Of a stretch of 64,000 bases of DNA, positions 1 to 8,342 are shown one piece after another. The stretch covers positions 1 to 64,000 of the forward strand of contig JAEZDD010000003.1 in assembly GCA_023429785.1 (NCBI GenBank), in the 5' to 3' direction. Positions within the stretch are counted from its first letter, which is position 1. The number at the start of each line of letters is the position of its first letter. This DNA comes from Bacillota bacterium. GTDB taxonomy: Bacteria; Bacillota; Clostridia; Oscillospirales; Ruminococcaceae. The translations under genes and the position numbers were made by a program. A model generated the notes under the pieces. The model saw only the letters and a list, made by a program, of their open reading frames with translations. It was not told the DNA's origin and did not search any database.

Positions 1-356
1 AGCAAATTCCTTCCCCTTTGTCAAGGGTATTTTTAAAGTTTTTTTGGTTTGGCTATATCGTATACCTTCCCCCTTAATATACATATTATTATGTTTATTA
101 TATCCAAAGATATATTTATCATAAAAAAACCGGCTGTGTATTGTTGATTCTTTATTCCTTTCAAAGATAATTGCGCTATATTATTAATGTATGCGGTATA
201 AAATTTTATTAGTCACTTATTTATTAGCGCTTATTTTAATTATAGTTGTACTGTATTGTGCAACTATTAATATAGTAAAATCTATTTTATTGTAAATATA
301 CAAAATAATCATATAAACAAATTTGAATTTATGTAATATTTTTCACTATATTTATG

Positions 357-385
357 TTGATATTTAGCAAATTATATGATATAAT
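357..385 (+). promoter_or_regulatory. Sigma-A type promoter of the chemoreceptor gene
   Basis: The -35 TTGATA (357-362) and a perfect -10 TATAAT (380-385) are separated by 17 bp. The predicted transcription start is near 392, about 50 nt before the ATG at 442. Confidence 0.75.
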
Positions 386-395
386 GCTATTAAAG

Positions 396-416
396 CAAAG
401 AAGCACGGCTTCTTTG
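396..416 (+). promoter_or_regulatory. Hairpin at the 5' end of the chemoreceptor mRNA
   Basis: A perfect 9-bp stem (CAAAGAAGC / GCTTCTTTG, 3-nt loop) begins only a few nucleotides after the predicted transcription start. It is followed by a T-rich run and then the ribosome-binding site AAGAAGG. It could protect the 5' end of the mRNA or act as a weak attenuator; the sequence alone does not decide. Confidence 0.4.
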
Positions 417-441
417 TTTATTTTTTTAAGAAGGTGCTGTT

Positions 442-1932
442 ATGTTGAACTCAAGAAGCGAAATCAAAGTATTAAAATCCTATACAGAACGATTTGCTAA
501 CTGCGACCTAAGCATTCAGATTGATGATAATCACCTAAAGCAGCTTGACACAATTTCACGTGATATTAATAATTGGGTGGGTTTGTTAAATACTTATATT
601 CATGATATTTCTGGAGTTTTAGCCCATATTTCAGCCGGCGACCTCACAGCTGAGCTTTCAAATGAGGATAGCTTTAAGGGCGACTTTATACCTATTAAAA
701 ATGCACTTAAAAAAATTATAAAATCATTGAACAAGATTTTTATCAGGATTGATAACGTTATGGACAACATTGAAAAAGTAAGCAAAACAAATAAAATCCA
801 GACTCATCAGGTTGCCGAAAATGCTGTCATTCAGTCATACAATATAAAAGCGCTGTCTGAAGAAATCACAAAGATTTTCGAAAAGACAGAGCACAATCAA
901 AAAAATATAAGTATTATTTCTGATTATATAATTCAGGCGAAGGATGAATCGGAAAAGGGCAAGGAATCGATTGAAGAAATGCTGAATTCTATCAGCAAGG
1001 TTCTTTCTGCTGTTGAAAACATTAATAATGTTACTGAATTTATTGAGTCAATTTCTAGGCAGACAAAAATCCTTTCGATAAATGCTTCAATCGAGGCATC
1101 TCGCGCCGGTGCTGCCGGGAAAGGCTTCGCCGTTGTTGCAACTGAAATAGGAAGTCTTGCAAAACAGACGTCGGACAGTGTCCAGAAAACTGCTGAGCTT
1201 ATTGAAGAAAGCATCAACCAGGTCAAGCTAAGCGCGCAGATTGCTAAGGATACCAGCAAAAGCTTTAACAGCATTCAAAGCTCAATTGATAAAGTCAGCG
1301 ACAAAAACGACAATATTGTTGAGGATACGAATTATCAGACTTCTTCACTTAAAAAAATTGTCAGCATAGTAAATAGTATTTCCGACAAGGTCGAGTCGAA
1401 TGCTTCCTTTGCAAAAGAAAATGCCGCAGGCAACGAGACACTTTTAAATGAACTTCAAGACCTGAAAGAGCTTTTAGGTTATTTCGTTTTAGAAGGTCAG
1501 ACTAAGGACAGGATGATTGACAACGGACTAATCGACAAAGTTGTTGATAAATTTGTTGAGAATTTTATTGCCTATGTCGAGTCCTCAGAAGATTTTAACG
1601 ACATACTGACGAAAATTATTTTAAACAGTGATATAATCGAATGTGCATATATTCTAAACGAAAATGGTTTTCAGGCATCTGATACAATAATGAACCCATC
1701 GCTTAATACTGAACTTTCAAATGATTTTAAGCCGGCACTTATCGGTCACGACCATTCCCATAAAAAGTATTATGTCAAGGCAATGGCTAAACAATATGAG
1801 ACGAATAATCTGCAAACGTCTGTTGAATATATTTCTGGTGCCACCGGGAATTTATGCAAGACCTTTTCGAAGGTTTATCTCAGCGGAAAATGTAAATACG
1901 TTTTATGTATTGATGTTAAATGTATGAAATAG
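442..1932 (+). CDS. Soluble methyl-accepting chemotaxis protein with C-terminal Cache-like domain
   Basis: This is a chemoreceptor signalling protein expected to couple to CheW/CheA. Residues about 50-110 look HAMP-like, and residues about 120-345 are a long coiled coil with the conserved hairpin tip IEASRAGAAGKGFAVVATEI at 217-236. There is no signal peptide or transmembrane segment, so it should be cytoplasmic. After the signalling domain, residues about 365-496 resemble a Cache/PDC sensor fold: a His-rich DHSHKKYYVKA stretch, then YISGATGNLC and a final VLCIDVK strand. A sensor after the signalling domain is an unusual order. The gene is monocistronic, with its own promoter, ribosome-binding site AAGAAGG and terminator. 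The ligand is unknown; the family assignment is secure. Confidence 0.9.
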   Translation: MLNSRSEIKVLKSYTERFANCDLSIQIDDNHLKQLDTISRDINNWVGLLNTYIHDISGVLAHISAGDLTAELSNEDSFKGDFIPIKNALKKIIKSLNKIFIRIDNVMDNIEKVSKTNKIQTHQVAENAVIQSYNIKALSEEITKIFEKTEHNQKNISIISDYIIQAKDESEKGKESIEEMLNSISKVLSAVENINNVTEFIESISRQTKILSINASIEASRAGAAGKGFAVVATEIGSLAKQTSDSVQKTAELIEESINQVKLSAQIAKDTSKSFNSIQSSIDKVSDKNDNIVEDTNYQTSSLKKIVSIVNSISDKVESNASFAKENAAGNETLLNELQDLKELLGYFVLEGQTKDRMIDNGLIDKVVDKFVENFIAYVESSEDFNDILTKIILNSDIIECAYILNENGFQASDTIMNPSLNTELSNDFKPALIGHDHSHKKYYVKAMAKQYETNNLQTSVEYISGATGNLCKTFSKVYLSGKCKYVLCIDVKCMK

Positions 1933-1944
1933 AGTTAATTTAAA

Positions 1945-1975
1945 ACAACCGGCTGTTAATAGCCGGTTGTTTTTT
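1945..1975 (+). terminator. Rho-independent terminator after the chemoreceptor gene
   Basis: A perfect 10-bp stem ACAACCGGCT / AGCCGGTTGT with a 6-nt loop is followed by a run of Ts. It lies 12 nt after the stop codon at 1932. Confidence 0.9.
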
Positions 1976-2005
1976 GCATATATTAAGTTTAATGCTAATC
2001 GGATA

Positions 2006-4084
2006 TTAAGAGAAAAAATCAACGCTAATAGAATATACTTTTCCGTCAATAAAACTAAAGTAAATATTATTTGAACTGTTTTTAGTATCAGAAATGCTTA
2101 TAGAATTCTTATCCGTATTATTTTTTATACCGAAAGCAGAAATAACTTCATCATAAGTGCTGCCAATCTTAATACCATTAACTGTTAAATTGATTTTATC
2201 GGATGAAGTTTTATCAATATCAAGCTTTTCAATACTGCATTGCTCGATAGGAAGACTGCTTTTTGTGAGGTTGATAGCTCTGACAGAAATGCTGTAATCA
2301 TCATTATAGCCATAATCATAGCCGTCAGCATCAAGTGTGGTTTTTGAATATTTAACTAATCCGGTGATTTCGGATGCGCTGAATGGAAAAGCTGTTCCCT
2401 TCCCGTTAAGAGTGTAACTTATTTTTGAAAAATCATATAAATTCTCATTTGATTGAGTACTTGAATCTGAATTTGAATTTAATCCGCCTAATCCACTTGT
2501 GCCTTTTGACATAAGTCCATTGACAAAATCAGTCCCGAGCGAATCGGTTAATTTTTTCGAAAAGCCTTCAATATCAACCTTTGCTAAATATTCCTGCATT
2601 TCAGTATCCTTCAAAGCGTTATATACCTTCGTGCCTGATGCCGGAAGCTTAATGTCAGCAACCTGAGTTTCTTCATATGAAACATCAAGAGTGAACAGCA
2701 TTTCGCTGTCAAGGTTAACAACCATATTTATGCTCTGCTTTTTGTTATCAACCTTGCAAGTCATTATAACCTGACACTTCTGACCATTTTCTTCAGAAGT
2801 AACCGTTACAGTACCGTTGACAAGATTTTTATCCTTATTAACAATTTCATAATCCTTGAAATCTGCTTTCGCTGAAACAGTTTTCCCTTCAATATCAAAG
2901 CTTTCAACGATTGAGCCGTTCATTTTATTGCCGTCTTTTGTCAGGTTCCCTTTAACTGCGAAAAGCTCTTTCCCATCAGTCTTTCCCCATGCGTTTATTG
3001 CATAATTCTTATCATTATCAATCAGTATATAGCCGCATGAAATCTCTGAATCCTTTTCCTTTGAAATTATCTCACGACCGCATACAACCTTGTTGCTGTC
3101 TATATATGTATTCAAGGTTAGGTAGGTGTTTTTTACATTAAAACTACTTTCATCTCCAGTATAACCATAGAAGGACGGTTTGTCTTTCTCATTCTGGAGT
3201 GAATCAATTGCACTTTGAATTTGAGTATCATAATCGGTATCTTTTAAAATGCCTGTATCAACAATAAGCTTCTTCAAAGCCTTGTCGTTTTTAGCTTCGT
3301 TAAGGACATTATTAATTATATTAAAAAAGTCCTCGTATGTAATATCATAAGAAAGCTTTGTATAGCTGTAGCCAGCGCCGTCAATATCACCAGTCACATT
3401 GTTCTGGCGGGATACCGTTGATTTTGGATTTAAAATAATATTTGAATATCGTGAAATGATATCAACTATTTCAGAATCGGTCATAGAAAATGAAACATCG
3501 CCGTTCGGCTTAATTTCAGCCTGATTCAGCGGTAAGTTAAGCTGATTAGTAATTGAGCTGAGTGAAAGCCCTTTGCTCTCAAGATACGGAGCCAATTCAT
3601 CCTCCTTTAACGATAAAAATGAATCGGAAAGCTCAGGAACCTGTATGTAAGCCATTTTAGTATCCGAATCCTCTGAAATATTCAAAGTCACCAGCTTTTT
3701 GTTATCATAATCAACAGAAATATTCTGAGAGCTTTTCTTATCCTTTGAGCCAAAGCTGGCATTTAAAGCGACACTCTTAACATCAGAAACACCAAGCTGA
3801 CTGATTAGCTTATCTCCTAAGGTTGCTTTTAAAGATGTGTTATAACCCTGCTCATTTTCTCCGTTTGCAATATTACTGACTTTTTTATACAGCTCTGAGG
3901 CTGATTTTGCCGTTGTATTTGTATATTTTGAATTAACCTTGCTATATAGTCTATCAGGACTTAAAGCAATATTATCAATAGTGTTGCGAACCGGTGCTAT
4001 AAAAGCATAGGACAAAAAGCTCCCTCCTATAACAACAGCAAGAATTATCGCAATAACAGACAATACTTTTGTAGCTTTTCCCAT
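2006..4084 (-). CDS. Large membrane-anchored extracytoplasmic protein of unknown function
   Basis: I do not recognise a characterised family. The 692-residue protein has one hydrophobic segment at residues about 6-30, preceded by a short positive stretch, so it should be anchored by its N-terminus with the rest outside the membrane. The exposed part is Ser/Asn/Lys/Asp-rich with many alternating strands, contains a Ser/Asn-rich linker near residues 535-550, and ends in a domain with repeated ISISDTKNSS-like strands. The ribosome-binding site GAAAGGGG precedes the ATG. The gene faces the chemoreceptor gene and shares no obvious operon with it. Similar large anchored proteins occur in Clostridia, but I cannot assign a role. 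Confidence 0.75.
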   Translation of the reverse strand: MGKATKVLSVIAIILAVVIGGSFLSYAFIAPVRNTIDNIALSPDRLYSKVNSKYTNTTAKSASELYKKVSNIANGENEQGYNTSLKATLGDKLISQLGVSDVKSVALNASFGSKDKKSSQNISVDYDNKKLVTLNISEDSDTKMAYIQVPELSDSFLSLKEDELAPYLESKGLSLSSITNQLNLPLNQAEIKPNGDVSFSMTDSEIVDIISRYSNIILNPKSTVSRQNNVTGDIDGAGYSYTKLSYDITYEDFFNIINNVLNEAKNDKALKKLIVDTGILKDTDYDTQIQSAIDSLQNEKDKPSFYGYTGDESSFNVKNTYLTLNTYIDSNKVVCGREIISKEKDSEISCGYILIDNDKNYAINAWGKTDGKELFAVKGNLTKDGNKMNGSIVESFDIEGKTVSAKADFKDYEIVNKDKNLVNGTVTVTSEENGQKCQVIMTCKVDNKKQSINMVVNLDSEMLFTLDVSYEETQVADIKLPASGTKVYNALKDTEMQEYLAKVDIEGFSKKLTDSLGTDFVNGLMSKGTSGLGGLNSNSDSSTQSNENLYDFSKISYTLNGKGTAFPFSASEITGLVKYSKTTLDADGYDYGYNDDYSISVRAINLTKSSLPIEQCSIEKLDIDKTSSDKINLTVNGIKIGSTYDEVISAFGIKNNTDKNSISISDTKNSSNNIYFSFIDGKVYSISVDFFS

Positions 4085-4158
4085 AATTAAACCCCTTTCA
4101 AATATAGAAATCCAAATTCATAATATCATTTTTGTAAATTGTTGTCAACATTTTTATT

Positions 4159-4193
4159 GTAAAAACAATGCTCCATTTAACTGAAGCATTGTT
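4159..4193 (-). terminator. Rho-independent terminator after pdaA
   Basis: On the minus strand, the 9-bp stem AACAATGCT / AGCATTGTT is followed by TTTTT. It lies just downstream of the pdaA stop codon at 4201. Confidence 0.8.
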
Positions 4194-4200
4194 AAGAATT

Positions 4201-5136
4201 TTATTGAGGGATGCCGAAGGAATAGCCTTTTGATTTAAGATTATCAATTAATTGTGAAAGAATTTCCGTATTGGTTTTTGAAACTGAATGAAGAAGATAA
4301 ATACATCCGGGGTGAGCGGCATTTGTCACTTTTTCAAGAGCGACCGAAGGTTCCATCTGCTTTGCGGGGTCCCAGTCGGCATAAGCATAGCTCCACAAAA
4401 CTGTTTTATAGCCGCATAATTGTGTCACTGCTAGAGATTGCTCTGAATATTCTCCCATTGGAGGTCTGAAAAGCGTCATTTCATAATTAAATTTCTGTAA
4501 CATATATTCATCAATGCCCAGAATTTCATTTTTGGCTGTATTAATATCTAAAGTCGGCATAGAATAATGGTGAACAGAGTGATTCCCTAAAGTATGCCCC
4601 TCATCAATCATTCTTTGAACAAGTGCTTCATTTCTGTTGACATAATCCTGTAAGATGAAAAAGGTTGCTTTAACTTTTTTCTCTTTTAAAACGTCAAGAA
4701 TTTTCGCAGTGTATCCATTTTCATATCCCTGGTCAAAGGTTAAATACACAATATTTTTTTCATCTTTTATTGCATAAGAATCATATTTCCCAAACTGGGC
4801 ATTAAAATCAAGCGAGCAATATGGCCTGTTTTGTGCATCAAGTCTTAATCCCTGACCGAATCCAATTTTCTTAGTATTAAGCTTTGAAATTTCTTCGACT
4901 GTCAGCTTTGAGAAAGCCTTTGAAGGCTTTAAGCTGTTGTCATTTGTGCCTGAATCATCATTAAATGGGAAGCTGTTATAATTGCTTGCATCTGGATTAA
5001 CTAACTTATTAGTTGTGATAACTGAATTGGTTGATGCTATTGTTGTTGCGTCGCTTATAATGCTGCTTTCATTTTTCGAGTTAGTACAGGCTGTCAAAAG
5101 GGAAACAAGGCATAAAATAAAAATGGCTTTTTTCAT
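4201..5136 (-). CDS. pdaA: Polysaccharide deacetylase, PdaA type (lipoprotein)
   Basis: This is a NodB-fold N-acetylmuramic acid deacetylase. PdaA enzymes act in making muramic delta-lactam of the spore cortex. The sequence shows the motif TFDQGYENGYT and the metal-binding HxxxH motif in GNHSVHHYSMP. A position where chitin deacetylases have a second Asp carries Gln, which falls in the region where PdaA enzymes vary. A longer frame opens at 5256, but the start used here (5136) has the ribosome-binding site GGAAG. That start also gives a clean lipoprotein signal peptide, MKKAIFILCLVSLLTAC, with lipobox LTAC. The protein is therefore expected to be lipid-anchored outside the membrane. A Ser/Thr/Asn-rich linker follows before the catalytic domain. 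Confidence 0.88.
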   Translation of the reverse strand: MKKAIFILCLVSLLTACTNSKNESSIISDATTIASTNSVITTNKLVNPDASNYNSFPFNDDSGTNDNSLKPSKAFSKLTVEEISKLNTKKIGFGQGLRLDAQNRPYCSLDFNAQFGKYDSYAIKDEKNIVYLTFDQGYENGYTAKILDVLKEKKVKATFFILQDYVNRNEALVQRMIDEGHTLGNHSVHHYSMPTLDINTAKNEILGIDEYMLQKFNYEMTLFRPPMGEYSEQSLAVTQLCGYKTVLWSYAYADWDPAKQMEPSVALEKVTNAAHPGCIYLLHSVSKTNTEILSQLIDNLKSKGYSFGIPQ

Positions 5137-5276
5137 TAAATATTTACTTCCTTTCGTGCAAAAATTAAAGCTGAATTGTTTTTTGAATTTCTTATTACTA
5201 TTTTCCCCTGAGACGTATTTAATATTGAAGGTAATTTCACGAGAATTGCTCGCCACTTTTTTAATTAAAATTAAAC

Positions 5277-5305
5277 AAAAAGAATGTGAAACAAGTTCAC
5301 ATTCT
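5277..5305 (-). terminator. Rho-independent terminator after the IreB gene
   Basis: A perfect 10-bp stem (AGAATGTGAA / TTCACATTCT, 5-nt loop) is followed on the minus strand by TTTTG. It sits 8 nt past the stop codon. Confidence 0.85.
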
Positions 5306-5312
5306 TTGGTTT

Positions 5313-5558
5313 TTATTCATCCAAATAAGACTTGACTAAAACCTGTAAAAGTTCATCTCGGTCAATATGTCTAATTAAGCTTCGTGCATTGTTATACGTG
5401 GTTATGTATGTCGGGTCCTCAGAAAGAATATACCCGACAATCTGATTAATAGGATTATAACCTTTTTCACGCAATGCGTCATATATTTCGGTTAATGCTT
5501 TTTTAAGCTCGCCTTCTTTGTCTTCACTGACTGAAAAAGTCATTGTCTGGTCGTGCAT
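5313..5558 (-). CDS. IreB family regulatory phosphoprotein (UPF0297)
   Basis: The 81 residues have the family's usual length and its conserved features: MTFSV near the N-terminus, YDALREKGYNPINQIVGYI in the middle, and DPTYITTYNNARSLI. In Enterococcus, IreB is a small protein phosphorylated by the Ser/Thr kinase IreK and is linked to cell-wall stress and cephalosporin tolerance. In most Firmicutes this gene sits next to ruvX and alaS; here it stands alone with a strong ribosome-binding site (AAGGAGG) and its own terminator. The family assignment is secure; its role in this organism is inferred. Confidence 0.9.
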   Translation of the reverse strand: MHDQTMTFSVSEDKEGELKKALTEIYDALREKGYNPINQIVGYILSEDPTYITTYNNARSLIRHIDRDELLQVLVKSYLDE

Positions 5559-5682
5559 AATCTTTCCTCCTTAAACAAGTTAATTTTTCAAAAAATATAG
5601 TTATCATTTAATAGTATTATAACCTAAATTTTTAAAAATAACAATACAAAAACATAAAATATTTTAATCAATTTAAGAGAAA

Positions 5683-8076
5683 TTATGCGCGGAGACCAGC
5701 CCCAATTTTTTCTAATTCTTTTAAGGATTTTTTCATTGCATTATCCGCCTGCTCGTCTGTCAGAGTGCCCTCATGTGAACGCAGAACGATTGAATATGAA
5801 ACGCTTTTCTTCCCCTCTTCAATCTGCTTCCCCTTATAAACATCAAAGAGCTTTATGCTCTCAAGTATTTTCCCACAGCCTGTTTTTATCGCTTTCTCAA
5901 GCGTTGCAACAGTTATGCTGTCGTCACAGATTATGCTGAGGTCACGGGTTGTCGCCGGGAATTTTGGAAGAGGCTTGTATCTTCCTTCAGGGTCAACAAT
6001 TTCAAGCATTTCAGGGATATTCAGCTTCCCTATATAAGCTTTTGTTTCAATTTCATAGTTATTCAAAACCAGAGGATGAACCTCACCGAAACAGCCGATA
6101 ACTGTTTCGCCCTTCGTGATAACCGCACTTCTGCCCGGATGGAAACAGCTAACCTCTTTCACTAGACTGTCATCCTTGAAGGCTGAAAATTCATAGTCAC
6201 AAATTCTTAGCGCCTTTAGGATTTCTTCAACTGCACCCTTCATTGTATAAAAATCAGTATCATCGCCATAGGAGCCTAATGTAAGTCTTTGTGGCTCGTT
6301 CGGGAGCTTATCAGAAGAAGTAACAATATACTCGTTCCCGATTTCAAACAAATTCGCTGATGGATTTCGATAATTATAATTTCTTGAGAGAATTTCAAGC
6401 ATTGATGGGATTGAGGTTGTTCTCATCACACTTGTATCTTCGCCGAGTGGATTCATTATGGTTACTGTATTGCGAAGCTCGCTGTCATCTGGAAGCAATA
6501 TTTTGTCAAAATATTTTGGGCTGATAAATGAGTAGGTCAGAATTTCATTGAAGCCTAGCGAAACCATTGAATTCTCAATCGCTCTTGAAAATTTCTGTGC
6601 TTCAGTGAGCTTCGCCTGAGCAAGACCTTTTAGCATTGTTGACGGGATATTGTTATAGCCATAAATTCTGGCAACCTCTTCGGCAATATCAGCCTTGCAT
6701 TCAATGTCAATTCTAAAGCCCGGAACATATATTGTATTCCCCTCCAGCTTAAAGCCAAGTCTGGTCAGATACTCCCTCTGAGCTTCTTCAGGGATTTGTG
6801 TCCCAAGGAATTTGTTAATCCATTCCGGCTCAAAGGTTACAGTTTTCGGGGTTTTGTCGGAATAATCAGCGTCAATTATATTCCCGACAACCTCGCCGGC
6901 ACCAAGCATTTCAACTAGCTCGAATGCTCTTTTTATTGCCGGAAGCGCGTTTTGTGGGTCAAGCCCCTTCTCAAAACGAGCTGAAGCGTCAGAACGCATA
7001 CCCAGCTTTTTAGCGGTCAAGCGGACACTTGCACCGTCAAAGCAAGCTGATTCAAACACAACGGTTGTTGTATCGTCCATAATACCGCTGTATTCACCGC
7101 CCATTACACCGGCGACGGCAATCGGCTTTTTTTCGTCACATATAACAAGCATTTCGTCAGAGAGCTTTCTTTCAGCTCCGTCGAGAGTAACAATGCTCTC
7201 ACCGGCCTTTGCATTCCTGATGACGATTTTATTCCCCTCAACATATTTAAGGTCAAAAGCGTGCATAGGGTGACCGTATTCAAGCATTACATAGTTCGTA
7301 ATATCAACGAAATTGTTAATCGGACGGACACCGCTCGCACGAAGTCTTTCCCTCATCCAGCGTGGGGACGGCTCAATTTTAACATTTTTAACTATGCCGG
7401 CAATGTATCGTGGGCAAAGCTTTTCGTTCTGAACATCAACAGAAATATAGTCAGAAACATTTTCGTCATTTGAATTATTCTTTGGTTCACTTATTTTTAG
7501 TGGCACGTTGAAGGTTGCGTGTGCTTCCCTCGCCAAGCCTAAAACGGAAAGGCAGTCAGGTCTGTTTGAGGTTATCTCAAACTCAACGCTTGTATCATTT
7601 ATCCCGACAGCAGTATGAATGTCCTCGCCTATTTCACAAGCTTCCTCAATTATAAAAATCCCGTCTGAAATAGCGTATGGGAAGTCATGAGTTGTCAGAT
7701 TAAGCTCGCCTAGTGAGCAAAGCATTCCATTGCTTTCAACCCCGCGAAGCTTCCCCTTTTTAATATTAACGCCGTTTGGAAGCTTTGAGCCATCTAGCGC
7801 CACCGGAACCTTTGCACCGGCAAAAACATTGCTCGCACCTGTTACAATCTGGACTGGCTCGCCTTTCCCGACATCAAGCTGACACACAACAAGATGGTCG
7901 GAATTCTCGTGAGGGGTGACGGATAAAACCTTCCCCACCACAACATTTGAAACTTCCTCGCCCTCAATTTCAAAGCCTTCAACCTTTGAGCCTGACATTG
8001 TCATATCAGAGCAAAACTTTTTTATATCACAATTCACGTCAACGTAATCAGATAACCACTTCATAGACAAGTTCAT
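5683..8076 (-). CDS. pheT: Phenylalanyl-tRNA synthetase beta subunit
   Basis: This is the beta chain of the heterotetrameric enzyme that charges tRNA-Phe. Domains in order are an N-terminal segment, an EMAP-like tRNA-binding fold (residues about 40-150, with GKVLSVTPHENSDHL), and B3/B4 and B5 domains with GHPMHAFDL and RFEKGLDP. A catalytic-like core follows, and the protein ends in a ferredoxin-fold anticodon-binding domain starting near PLPKFPATTRDLS. The frame opens at 8106, but the ATG at 8076 has the ribosome-binding site AGGAG and yields MNLSMKWLSDYV, the family's normal N-terminus (797 aa). It lies downstream of pheS with an unusually long 266-bp gap. Confidence 0.96.
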   Translation of the reverse strand: MNLSMKWLSDYVDVNCDIKKFCSDMTMSGSKVEGFEIEGEEVSNVVVGKVLSVTPHENSDHLVVCQLDVGKGEPVQIVTGASNVFAGAKVPVALDGSKLPNGVNIKKGKLRGVESNGMLCSLGELNLTTHDFPYAISDGIFIIEEACEIGEDIHTAVGINDTSVEFEITSNRPDCLSVLGLAREAHATFNVPLKISEPKNNSNDENVSDYISVDVQNEKLCPRYIAGIVKNVKIEPSPRWMRERLRASGVRPINNFVDITNYVMLEYGHPMHAFDLKYVEGNKIVIRNAKAGESIVTLDGAERKLSDEMLVICDEKKPIAVAGVMGGEYSGIMDDTTTVVFESACFDGASVRLTAKKLGMRSDASARFEKGLDPQNALPAIKRAFELVEMLGAGEVVGNIIDADYSDKTPKTVTFEPEWINKFLGTQIPEEAQREYLTRLGFKLEGNTIYVPGFRIDIECKADIAEEVARIYGYNNIPSTMLKGLAQAKLTEAQKFSRAIENSMVSLGFNEILTYSFISPKYFDKILLPDDSELRNTVTIMNPLGEDTSVMRTTSIPSMLEILSRNYNYRNPSANLFEIGNEYIVTSSDKLPNEPQRLTLGSYGDDTDFYTMKGAVEEILKALRICDYEFSAFKDDSLVKEVSCFHPGRSAVITKGETVIGCFGEVHPLVLNNYEIETKAYIGKLNIPEMLEIVDPEGRYKPLPKFPATTRDLSIICDDSITVATLEKAIKTGCGKILESIKLFDVYKGKQIEEGKKSVSYSIVLRSHEGTLTDEQADNAMKKSLKELEKIGAGLRA

Positions 8077-8154
8077 AATGTTTCTCCTTTTAATTAATAT
8101 TAACAATAATTTATATATCTAACTATTGCAAGAATTTTTACTGTATTGCTGAAT

Positions 8155-8184
8155 GTTCGTTTCTTGCTCGTGCAAGAAACGAAC
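8155..8184. repeat. Perfect 13-bp hairpin between pheS and pheT
   Basis: GTTCGTTTCTTGC and GCAAGAAACGAAC form a perfect inverted repeat with a 4-nt loop, and no T-run follows on either strand. The surrounding 8077-8342 interval has no reading frame I can support, although pheS and pheT are normally almost adjacent. It could be an RNA processing or stability element, or a remnant of an inserted repeat. Confidence 0.6.
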
Positions 8185-8342
8185 CAAAGAAGCACTCCTG
8201 CTCAACCGCCGCAGGCTGCTGTCTGCCGTTCTATTATCGCTCAACCTGAAAGGCGTTAACAAAAGTATTTGTGAACGGCTTTCACGGTCGCTTAAAGCAT
8301 TTAAATCTTATTAGGTTGACTTTTGAAGATAATGTTCGTACT

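Larger units (their letters stand above)
1..441. other. Intergenic region at window edge, no gene seen
   Basis: This is a very AT-rich stretch with no convincing reading frame on either strand. The only signals I can support are the promoter at 357-385 and the hairpin at 396-416 that serve the chemoreceptor gene starting at 442. Nothing else is recognisable in bases 1-350. Confidence 0.6.
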
